This document shows, piece after piece, positions 31,874 to 42,325 of a stretch of 64,000 nt of DNA. The notes under the pieces were generated by a model. It was given only the letters and a program-made list of their open reading frames with translations, was not told the origin of the DNA and did no database searches. The position numbers and the translations under genes were made by a program. Source of the DNA: Symsagittifera roscoffensis (taxonomy: Eukaryota; Xenacoelomorpha; Acoela; Convolutidae); the NCBI RefSeq assembly GCF_963678635.1, contig NC_087068.1, positions 3,472,001 to 3,536,000 on the forward strand. The letters are read 5' to 3'. The first letter of the stretch is position 1. Every line of letters begins with the position of its first letter.

Positions 31874-33240
31874 ATATGTGCTCAGCAGTCTCCAAACACA
31901 CTTCAAGAGAAGGTAAAATGTTTAGTTTTTGTTAAAAACATAGATATTTTTATGAATATTAGTTTTTACTGAATCTGAAAAGTCTAAACAATTGTGATAA
32001 ATTTAGTCAGAAATTATACAGTTTTTCATCACAATACGTGAACTGTCATTTGTGTTTTTATTCAAAGGTTTTGATTGATGATAAAGACAGCAAAAATCGA
32101 GTCCAAATTGTCGTGAAAATTTCCATAGAACTCGATCCGAAAACCTTTAATCAACAGTAAAAACTCACTTGGTTGCAAGCTTGCAGAGACTTTGTTGCGA
32201 TAAATTTGTAGTAAAAGTGCATAACATACGTTAATGAGTAGTAAGGTATTTGCATAAAATTTGTAAAACTTGGATATTTGTATACATTGACTAATTGAAA
32301 GGTTTTTTGTTGTTACTATTTTAAAGTTTTCCTTGTTTAGTGCTTGTATAAAGCTTCATAGAGCATTTTCAAGCAGATAATGGGATTTGAATAATCAAGA
32401 ATTATGCTTTTCTATTATTTTTTGATGGTTTTAGAAAAGAAATTGATAAATGACCTGGAAAAAAAGAAAAAATGTATGTTTTTACTAAACGTTGAAAATT
32501 TCAAGATATTGATATACATCATTCTCAAGTAAAAAAATACTTTTGAATAACAATTCGCTTTTTAAATATGAATATTTTGTTATGAGGTTAAGAAAATCAT
32601 TCTAAGACTTTTAGCAAAGGATTTAGGGTGTTAATTCAGCTTCGGATTATTGAAAGTTCGTTGAAACGATACCTTTTTCCATCTTAAGTTCAATTTTCAA
32701 GAAAATTTTGTTCAAATTGTATTAGCTTGGTAGATAGTAGATTAAGCAGAAACTGAGAAAATGCTGATTTGCGATAGAAACTCAAATTCTCTAGGAGTTT
32801 TGAGATAATTTTACTAAAATTTATCTTTTAAAGAAATAATCCGACATAAAAATTCTCAAAGTTTTTTTATTTATGCTTAATTCATTAGAAAATTTGTTAT
32901 CATTTGATATATTAGGCACTTTATTTGAAAAATAAGATATTTTGAGGATAATTTTTTTAAAGTAAACCCAATCCAACATCTTCTGGAAGATGATACATGA
33001 AGCATAAATCAAAAATTTGCTTTCAAGATCTACATTTCATTATTTTTACTATAGAGTTTTTTGCTTATTAAAAATCGGAAAACTATACAATTGTTCCAGT
33101 TTGCAACTTGATTTGCTTTGCCAAGTCTTTTTTTGAGACGCGCTCTTTCAGAAGTTTTTTTTATTGTAGATATTAGGAAATAGGTTCCCTTGCGTGTTTC
33201 CTGAGATTTTCAGATTATAACTAATAGAGCTCCTCTTAAT
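31874..33240. other. Noncoding tail of unit B, no gene seen
   Basis: AT-rich, without conserved ORF, repeat array or recognisable motif. Short minus-strand ORFs are of the length expected by chance. No counterpart in unit A, which is cut off near 20955. Confidence 0.5.
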
Positions 33241-34399
33241 TTGTTCTTAAATCGTAAAAATACACTTTTATATTCCCATTTTGTACATATGTTTTTGAAT
33301 GTTTTAACTAGCATCAATTCTTTCTCACTTGGATTTTTTGAGAAAACTTCCCTCATAAATTAAGAAAAAAAAGTGATTTAATAACTGTTTTGCAAGAAAA
33401 GTTGTAGTTTTTGATCCCAAAATTTATATTTTTGTTTATATAGCTTACGGTAGCAACTGAACAATGAACTTTGAGGAAGAAATTTACAATTTTTATCGTT
33501 TTAATCAGACGGTATCAGTACTAATTCATCTCTGACTGCAGATTGTTTGTTGAATTGATTCTATTTTCCTCCTAAATTCTCCAGTTCTGACTAAATTTTC
33601 TTGCAAATGGTGTTCAATAGCGAAAACATGCATTAAGCAGAAAGCAAAAATAACCACAAAAAACATAGGACTTTTCTTCAAAAAATCATGAATTTATGTT
33701 GCAGAAGTAACAGAGAGATAATCATCATTTGAGAAGATTTTTTTGAATTTGAACAAATATCGAAGAAACTTTTATGAAAAATTCATCCCATTTTAGTCAA
33801 TTTTAGCAATTAACTGATCAATTTCCATAATTGATCTGAAACTCATTATTATTAACGTGAAAATTTCTCAGAAGTTCTAATGTTGTTTACAAAATTGAGT
33901 TAATCATTTAGAAAAAAAACTGAAGACCAGTTAAATCATGGAGTTTGATCAAGAAATTTCGTAGAATTTTTCCCTTAATGTTCACTTGAATTTTGGAACC
34001 CTATTTCAATTCACCCTGAATTGGATAAAAAATCAGTTAATCACCAAACAAAAAGGTTAAAAATGGAAAATTTGGGACAGATTTCATTAATTTTTACTAT
34101 ATTTTTTCAAGAATTACGATTAATTTCACTTTTTCCCAAAATTAATTTTGAAATACGAGTTAAGTTCTTTTATTGATTCAGCTGTTATGAGCTTTTTTGT
34201 TAATGTTGAGAGCATTATATAGCCCACTTTCCAGCTCAAATAACGCTAAAATCCATCGTGTTTGAAAATTTTGGAAAAATCGATAATTTTATTCACGTTT
34301 TTGTATCATTATCTCAATATGATACCGTTTAAAATAAAATTTGAACTCAACTTCAAACTCTGTACGTACGTATATTTTTTCAAATAGATCAGATACAAC

Positions 34400-34620
34400 A
34401 AACGAAAATAACCAAAACTTTAACATTTTGCAGATTTTTTTTCCAAAAACTTGAAGTTTTTGCAATTTTTTCCAAAACTTGGAAGCTTTGCAATTTTTTC
34501 CAAATACATGAAATTTTTGAAATTTTTGTCAAATACTTGAAATTTTTGCAAATTTTTCTCAAAATTTTGACTTTTTTCGAAGTTTCTGTAGGTTTCAGCA
34601 TTGTTTCACATAGATAGAAA
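34400..34620. repeat. AT-rich minisatellite (about 30 bp unit)
   Basis: Five to six imperfect units built on ACTTGAAGTTTTTGCAA and TTTTTTCCAAA. The same array is at 41205-41425. Its edge (TTTCGAAGTTTCTGTAGG and onward) matches 20970-21030 in inverted orientation, so the fragment at the A/B junction comes from this tail. The ORF across it is a repeat artefact. Confidence 0.7.
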
Positions 34621-34894
34621 GTAAGATCAATTAGTAAATTAGGTCAAATCATACTTAACCTTATCGTGTTTTGAAGTTTTTTGAAATTTTGTTCATAAAA
34701 AATTCCAAGTTTTTACCCAAAAACTCTTACCATTGACTTACCATATATCAAAAAATTAATTAAAAGGCCTTCATTACGCAACCTACGCGTAATTAACATT
34801 TGATTTTTACAAATTAGTTAACACGCGCCAACTTTTTTGCGAAAAAACTACGTTATTTTACCATCACACAAACCATAAAACCTTACCATCGGTA

Positions 34895-35041
34895 TTCCCT
34901 ATCTTAATACATTGTAGAATCTATACCCAATCTTAATACACAGGATGGCGGACCAGAAATCTATAACGTATCTTAATACATGGGGTCCGCCATGCTTCCC
35001 CCCCCCCCCCCCCCCCCCCCCTGATCACCTCCAACATCTAC
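34895..35041. repeat. Right terminus of unit B: TATCTTAATACA repeats, hairpin and C-tract
   Basis: Three copies of a (C)TATCTTAATACA-type word at about 34909, 34937 and 34967, a perfect inverted repeat GGCGGACC...GGTCCGCC (34946 and 34983), then 24 consecutive C (34998-35021) and CTGATCACCTCCAACATCTAC. The layout (repeats, C-tract, outer end) matches the right terminus of element C at 63241-63532. Exact boundary uncertain. Confidence 0.7.
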
Positions 35042-35473
35042 TACTTGTATTGCTCTGAACGAATGCCATACATTCGACGTACTTTTCAATGACAAAAATT
35101 AAGCCTGTATTATATCAGCGAACATATCGCAGCGAGTATTATAAGTAAGCGCATTTCTCATTACCTAAATCGTATCCACATTCTAACGGTAAGCGTACCG
35201 AATAGCACATCAGCGATTTAGCACAGCTGTCTTTAGTTCGCAGGTTTCATACATAACAATATATTTTGGCAAAAAGGATATTTTGGAGTGTTTTTGTGAA
35301 ATTTCTGTTCGTTAAATCTGATCCCGCCGCGATGGATTACTAACCCCCAAGCAATAAAATAGTAATAAAAAAGTATCTATAAAAAATATAACTCATCCTA
35401 TCAAATGAGTTTATCAAATTGAACAGTTTGTCAGTTTCTATCTATCAATATTTCTCTCGCTCTCTCTCTCTCT

Positions 35474-35506
<33 letters not shown>

Positions 35507-35512
35507 TTTCTC

Positions 35513-35559
<47 letters not shown>

Positions 35560-38500
35560 ATATATCTTTTTCTCGTGTGCTTCTTCCAGCTTTTATTATT
35601 ACTCCAGAGTTCACTGATCACTAAATTGTCTCAAAGCCTTGTCTCAATGACTCTTCGTTTTGCTGTGTTGTCTATCTGCCAGTTCACTGAAATCTTTGTG
35701 ACTTTTTTTCCAAGGTTGGTTTTTTTCTGTCATTTTATCCGTGTCAACATTTTACAGGTTGTTCTCTCAATATTTTTGTAAAGTCAGTCAATCTTGGCTT
35801 TAGTCACGTATTTTGGCAGCTGGGTTCATAAATTTTGACAGGTTGGCAGAAAAACTAGGTATGATCACCAGTTCAATTAGAGAGAGATAAAAGAGACTAA
35901 ATCAACTTCTGTATGGTAAGTTAAATAAGTGTTGAGATCTGATCTCGTCATATGACATCGCGTGATATCGCGTTACATCGTGCGATATCTATTAATGTTC
36001 TTATTTTGAACCAAAAAGTGGGAAGTGACTTTTCCTTAAAATGAGAAGTCCTTTCTACGAAGCTTTACGTGCTGAAATCTCTGTGTTATCTACTGTGGAG
36101 TGTAAAAATGCATCGAGCCAAAAGAGCATTGCACAGTACAGCAGTAGAGCACGTAACCAGTTCCGAATTAGGACAATTAGTCAAGTTTACTGTCATTTAC
36201 CCAATGTTTTAAGAACGCAAGATGATAGCATGCAAACTTTGTGCTAAGTACTCTCAATCTCATAAGCTGGAGTATAATATACCTTGCAACGCACAACTGG
36301 ACATTATTTGGGACTTCAACAGAGACACGCATTTTCTGACCAATGCTAGTTTGCGTCCAGTTCATTCTCATTTTGAAATTTTTTTGCTGCTTGCTGGAAG
36401 ATTTAGTTTTTTAACTTCGGAGAAACATTGTCTTCAAATTTACTCTTCCAAAACTTCAATTTCCAGATTGATATGATGCTCTTTTTCTCTCCTAAAAGTA
36501 AACTTGACACCTCGAAGTAAATTTCCTTCCAGCAAAACTTATACTCATCAAATTCGAAGTCATCACGTTTTTTTCTTGAAGTTGCATATGAGGAACACCT
36601 CTTCTTCTTAAATTGAATTTTGCTCATCGAGCGATGTCTCAAGCATTTATCAAATTAAAAAGACTGACGGTGACAACATTAAGATAAGCTTATGGCCTCT
36701 TATTTCTACGTTTTTTGCCAGGAACTTGGACCACAGCTACTTGCGTCTGACGAAAAAAAAAACGACTCAGTTGGATTCTATGCCTCTATGTGCTTCGTAA
36801 TAGTTATCAAGCTTGAATCAAGTTTGTTCAATGTCACGCTCAGAGATACTTTTTTGCCCAAATTGATTTTTTCCTTGGCTTAAGGTTGTTGAAAAAATTT
36901 TTCTGAACAGTTTTGTTTAAGCTTCGATGACACGTACATGGAAACCCCGCAAATCTTCTCGCTAGGTATATATTTTACAATTCGGAGTTCTCTTAGAGGC
37001 ATTTTTCATTGGTTTCCGTGGAATCCAAGCTAGATTTGGGGTCATTTGAAATGGACTTCCTTGTGCATTTGTTTGACAACATTATTTGTGTAGTCCTCAT
37101 GCAGGATTAGCTTTTTCTTTTACAAAATTGAAAACTTTGAGTCATTAGTGAGTCTTGGAAAAAATCAAAATGCAGGGATCTATGTATATGTTAAGAAGTA
37201 TGAACTATTACATTTATATGTTTAGTAACTGACCATCGATACTCCTGTCCAGGCCATGGGAAACAATATAGACGCCATATATACTCATTTTTTGTTGTGA
37301 TTCTCTTAAGTCTGTCTTCTACACAAGTACCTGCCAACTTTGTTCACTGTAATGGGGGATTGTTTCTTTAAACTCGATTAGAGCCCAATTACAGAGGGCT
37401 ATAATTTTCCGGAACAGAATCTCATAATCTAATCAAGACAAAGGGTCAGCGATTTATGAGCACAATTGTCTAATTGCAAAATAACTTCCAACTATATCAA
37501 CTAATCAATTTTCTCTCTCTCTAGAGAACCCTAATTAAGCAATTACATACAGTTACTCCACACAACTACTCAGTAGGGCTTGCTAAAATTAAAAGTGTCT
37601 CTACGGATCACTATTCCATAGAGGTACTTCAACTGATCTCGTTAACCTCAGGAATCACTGTTCTCACTCTGATGAGCACCATCTAACTACAAGCGATGCA
37701 GTTTCTTGTCTAATAAGGGTGGGCTACTTCTATGTCTCCATAATGTTTTTCTAATTGAGTTTTAATTAGAATTATGCTCTTCCCTACAAGTCCTGAAAAT
37801 TACTTTGGTACCACTCCTATTGCACGGTCTTAATTGAATTTGACACTCTTCCACGTTCACCATAGGTATCCCTAAGGTATCCCTAAGTTATGCAAACATA
37901 AGGACCATTACCACCTCTAAAGCAAGTTGTACTTAATAAGCCATCCTCCGAAGGTCTTTGTTTAAGTCTAGAAACATCAACTTTTAGTCTTCTCCCCTGA
38001 ATTAAATTACTCCCGAATAATTTTCTTGCTCATGCGTTAGGTTAGATTTATAACTTATTTTTATTATTGCTCTTTTACTTTACCGGATTACTTAAAGTTT
38101 ATGATGGCTTTTTGTTGGATCTATCTATGTTCTTTTCTCCCTATTCAATTTGTTCTTAACTCGTTTCCTGGGTCGGCTTCAACCTCGGAAGCGCTCTCTT
38201 CAAAATAGTCACTCCATTTTCAAATTTTTACTGATTCGAGCGACCACCTTGCCGTTGGATATATCCTTTTAGTAGATGCACCTTCAATACCGGGCTGGGA
38301 TAATTCGAAATCGGATTTTGCTGTATCTTTCCAGTGTGTTACATCCTCGACGGAAGGATTCCTTCTGGGCCATTGATACCCACTAACGAGTTCACGAAAC
38401 TCAAAAACAGCGGCTGTCCTCGCTAATAGCTACAGAACCCCTCCGTTCTGCAAGAAGAAAACCAAATCCAATTCCACTTGATATTCAATGATGGCAATGA

Positions 38501-39594
38501 TGCTCCTCAAAATGAAGGATTCTCACAGCAATGTCATTTCCGAGCAGCGATTTCTATGATTATTTTTCAAGTCAATTTTGAAGCAAATAAGAAGGGTTGT
38601 CTCCAATTACTTCAAATACAACCCTTAGGAAAGAGTGAGCTTCGTGATGACCTACCTTCACAATATATTTAAAAGATTTGATGTTTCGATTTTTTTCCAC
38701 TAAGATTGTGAATTCACTGAGATTTTTATCCTCAAAATCCGCGCGATTGCTCTCCGAGGTTTGCCTCAACCTCAAAAATACCCATTTTTTCACTCGGCTA
38801 CTATATTTCTCAGAGTACTTGATTCATTGGCATCTTGCTATCACCACTAACTGCCGCCGCAAAGGTAAACTCAGAGACCTTTCATTTGTTCACTATCTCC
38901 TACTTTGATTAATTGCGAGAAAACTGTAACGATTTTTTGTTTTCAAGTAAGGCGAATACTATTTACCCATGTACACTCATTTCCATCTTATAGTCAAAAT
39001 GTTTACTAGACAATTGACACCTCCATCTTACTCAATCTTAGTCACTAAAAATGGATGAGATCTCGCTTCTCGCCACAGCCACGCTGGGCGAGGTTAAAAA
39101 GGACAGTAGAAACTACACTAGGCGTCGGTGATTAACGCTCAACGTGAGCTACTCAACATTCGCCTGTGCTCAGATTTCGCCTGTGCTTTATTGAAGTGTT
39201 AGCTCATGAGTTAACCCGAAAGTTGTCGTCAATCTCATGGACACAGCCTCGGTTATAAGGATCCCGTTTACTCCAGTGGGGGATCTAATGTTCGGCTGTA
39301 GGTACCATCCGAAGCCAATGACAATGCGGCGTTTGGGCGCCAATACTAAGCCGACTTAAATTTATCACCTTTTATATTTACAGCTTACATTTAATCGGTT
39401 TGTTTTGATGAAGATTGTTTTCTTTTTTTTTCTGTTATTATGCACATTTAGACTTTGAGTTTTGTCTCATTTCTCACTATTCACGCAGCCTAAGCAAAAA
39501 CCTAAAACTATTTCTGACCCTGAAATTTGTAGGCAGCTCAAGAAACACTGCATCCTAACATAGTTAGCAATTGGCCTTTCAACACTTATGAGTA
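35042..39594. other. Gene-poor spacer between element termini, copy 1
   Basis: 4.55 kb with no recognisable gene. ORFs of 60-85 codons (for example 36041-36247) recur in copy 2 only because that copy is nearly identical. It contains the CT microsatellite and a TTGGGCGCCA word at 39333-39342 that on the minus strand reads TGGCGCCCAA, like a retroelement primer-binding site. It may be host DNA or a very decayed retroelement. Confidence 0.5.
35452..35558. repeat. CT/GT microsatellite, copy 1
   Basis: Runs of (CT)n broken by TT and TG, ending in GTGTGTGTGTATATAT. The copy at 42248-42325 is about 30 bp shorter, so the array has changed since the duplication. The Ser/Leu-rich ORF across it is an artefact. 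Confidence 0.95.
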
Positions 39595-40037
39595 GTATAT
39601 GTGTGAGGAGAAGTTGGGGGGTGGGGTGGTTTTTGACCTCCATGTATTAAGATAGGGAATAGAGTATCCGGTCTCCGAGCTTATGTATTAAGATAGGGAT
39701 TAGATTTTCTTTTGTATTAAGATAGGGAATGGGTTTCCCAATGTTTTAAGATACCAGGTTTCAGATGGTAAGTTTCAGAAAAGTTTTCGGCGCCCGAATT
39801 TCCCATGAATAGATTTCCCTATGTATAAGAAATTCATTGTAGACAATTAAGAGCTAATTAGGGAATAGGATTCCTAATGTATTACGATGGTAAGGTTTCA
39901 GATTGTAAGATGGTAAAATTTCAGATGGAAAGATGGTAAGTTTCAGAAAAATTTTTGGCGCCCGAGTTTTTTGAGCTCGATTTTGCCAATACTTGCGTTT
40001 CTTAGTCAACTTCTACGATTTGTGATATGTATGATAC
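39595..40037. repeat. Left terminus of a Maverick, truncated by the duplication
   Basis: Begins GTATATGTGTGAGGAGAAG, followed by a G-rich tract and ATGTATTAAGATAGGGAATAG repeats at about 39643, 39683, 39714 and onward, then TCAGATGGTAAGTTTCAG and GGCGCCCGA words. Nearly the same as 47517-47921. At 40038 it is cut and joined to unit B tail sequence instead of Maverick genes, so no element follows it. Confidence 0.8.
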
Positions 40038-41689
40038 TTGTTCTTAAATCGTAAAAATACACCTTTATATTCTCATTTTTTACTTATATTTTTGAATGCT
40101 TTAACTAGCATCAATTATTTCTCACTTGGATATTTTTGAGAAAACTTCTGTCATAAATTAAGAATAAAAAGTGATTTAATAACTATTTTGCAAGAAAAGT
40201 GATAGTTATTGATCCCAAAAGTTGTATTTTTGCTTATATTGCTTACGGTAGCAACTGAACAAGTGAACTTTGACGAAGACATTTATAATTTTTATCGTAT
40301 TGATCAGACGGTATCAGTTCTTATTTCATCTCTGACAGCAGATTGTTTGTTCAATTGATACTATTTTCCTCCTAAATTCTCCAGTTCTGACTAAATTTTC
40401 TTGCAAATGGTGTTCAATAGCGAAAACATGCATTAAGCAGAAAGCAAAAATAACCATAAAAACATAGAACGTTTCTTCGAAAAGTCATGAAAATTATGTT
40501 GCAGAAGTAACAGAGAGATAATCATCAGTTATGAAGAAGATTTTTTTTAATTTGAACGAATATCGAAGAAACTTTTATGAAAAATTCATCCCATTTTTAG
40601 TCAATTTTAGCAATTAACTGTTCATTTTCCATCATTGATCTGAAACTCATTATTATTAACGTGAAAATTTCTCAGAAGTTCTAATTTTTTTTACAAAATT
40701 GAGTTAATCATTTAGAAAAAAAACTGAAGAGCAGTTAAATCATGGAGTTTGATCAAGAAATTTCGTAGAATATTTCCCTTAATGTTCACCTGAAGTTTGG
40801 AACCCTATTTAAATTCACCCTGAATTGGATAAAAAATCAGTTAATCACCAAACAAAAAGGTTGAAAATGGAAAATTTGGGACCGATTTCATTAATTTTTA
40901 CTATACTTTTTCAAAAATTACGATTAATTTCACTATTTTCCCAAAATTAATTTTGAAATACGAGTTAAGTTCTACTATTGATTCAGCTGTTATGAGCTTT
41001 CTTGTTAATGTTGAGAGCAATATATAGCCCACTTTCTAGCTCAAATAATGCTAAAACACATCGTGTTTGAAAATTTTGGAAAAATCGATAATTTTATTCA
41101 CGTTTTTGTATCATTATCTCAATATGATACCGTTTAAAATAAAATTTGAACTCAACTTCAAACTCTGTACGTACGTATATTTTTTCAAATAGATCAGATA
41201 CAACAAACGAAAATAACCAAAACTTTAACATTTTGCAGATTTTTTTTCCAAAAACTTGAAGTTTTTGCAATTTTTTCCAAAACTTGGAAGCTTTGCAATT
41301 TTTTCCAAATACATGAAATTTTTGAAATTTTTGTCAAATACTTGAAATTTTTGCAAATTTTTCTCAAAATTTTGACTTTTTTCGAAGTTTCTGTAGGTTT
41401 CAGCATTGTTTCACATAGATAGAAAGTAAGATCAATTAGTAAATTAGGTCAAATCATACTTAACCTTATCGTGTTTTGAAGTTTTTTGAAATTTTGTTCA
41501 TAAAAAATTCCAAGTTTTTACCCAAAAACTCTTACCATTGACTTACCATATATCAAAAAATTAATTAAAAGGCCTTCATTACGCAACCTACGCGTAATTA
41601 ACATTTGATTTTTACAAATTAGTTAACACGCGCCAACTTTTTTGCGAAAAAACTACGTTATTTTACCATCACACAAACCATAAAACCTT

Positions 41690-41840
41690 ACCATCGGTAT
41701 TCCCTATCTTAATACATTGTAGAATCTATACCCAATCTTAATACACAGGATGGCGGACCAGAAATCTATAACGTATCTTAATACATGGGGTCCGCCATGC
41801 TTCCCCCCCCCCCCCCCTGATCACCTCCAACATCTACTAC
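41690..41840. repeat. Right terminus of unit B, duplicate
   Basis: Second copy of 34895-35041, identical except that the C-tract is 15 instead of 24 bases (41803-41817). It shows that the mononucleotide run is unstable or poorly resolved. Confidence 0.75.
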
Positions 41841-42278
41841 TTGTATTGCTCTGAACGAATGCCATACATTCGACGTACTTTTCAATGACAAAAATTAAGC
41901 CTGTATTATATCAGCGAACATATCGCAGCGAGTATTATAAGTAAGCGCATTTCTCATTACCTAAATCGTATCCACATTCTAACGGTAAGCGTACCGAATA
42001 GCACATCAGCGATTTAGCACAGCTGTCTTTAGTTCGCAGGTTTCATACATAACAATATATTTTGGCAAAAAGGATATTTTGGAGTGTTTTTGTGAAATTT
42101 CTGTTCGTTAAATCTGATCCCGCCGCGATGGATTACTAACCCCCAAGCAATAAAAAAGTAATAAAAAAGTATCTATAAAAAATATAACTCATCCTATCAA
42201 ATGAATTTATTAAATTGAACAGTTTGTCAGTTTCTATCTATCAATATTTCTCTCGCTCTCTCTCTCTCTTCTCTCTCT

Positions 42279-42325
<47 letters not shown>

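Larger units (their letters stand above)
21106..35041. mobile_element. Maverick-like unit B (PolB plus accessory genes, right terminus)
   Basis: Same gene order as unit A with one acidic-ORF module instead of two, and an additional 3-kb noncoding tail ending in a terminus (34900-35041) with TATCTTAATACA repeats and a C-tract. No capsid, ATPase or integrase genes. Several small ORFs that are broken in A are open here (acidic ORF, zinc-finger ORF). Confidence 0.65.
33241..40037 (+). repeat. Large direct duplication, copy 1
   Basis: Starts at TTGTTCTTAAATCG (33241) and ends inside a left terminus at 40037. It comprises 1.7 kb of unit B tail, its right terminus, the 4.5-kb spacer and a left terminus. 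Copy 2 follows directly at 40038. From about 34.3 kb onward the copies are nearly identical; the first kilobase is clearly more diverged. Confidence 0.9.

Noticed and set aside
34389-34601. 70-codon minus-strand ORF, identical at 41194-41406
   Set aside because: Built from a 30-bp AT-rich minisatellite; identity only reflects the recent segmental duplication.
35419-35781. Ser/Leu-rich ORF (also 42215-42547)
   Set aside because: Spans a CT microsatellite whose length differs between two near-identical copies; no conserved protein features.
36041-36642. ORFs of 60-85 codons in the spacer present in both copies
   Set aside because: Copies are too similar for conservation to be informative, and ORFs overlap on both strands without recognisable motifs.
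37660-37700. CTGATGAG resembling a hammerhead ribozyme core
   Set aside because: No GAAA box or stem II/III pairing at the needed distance.
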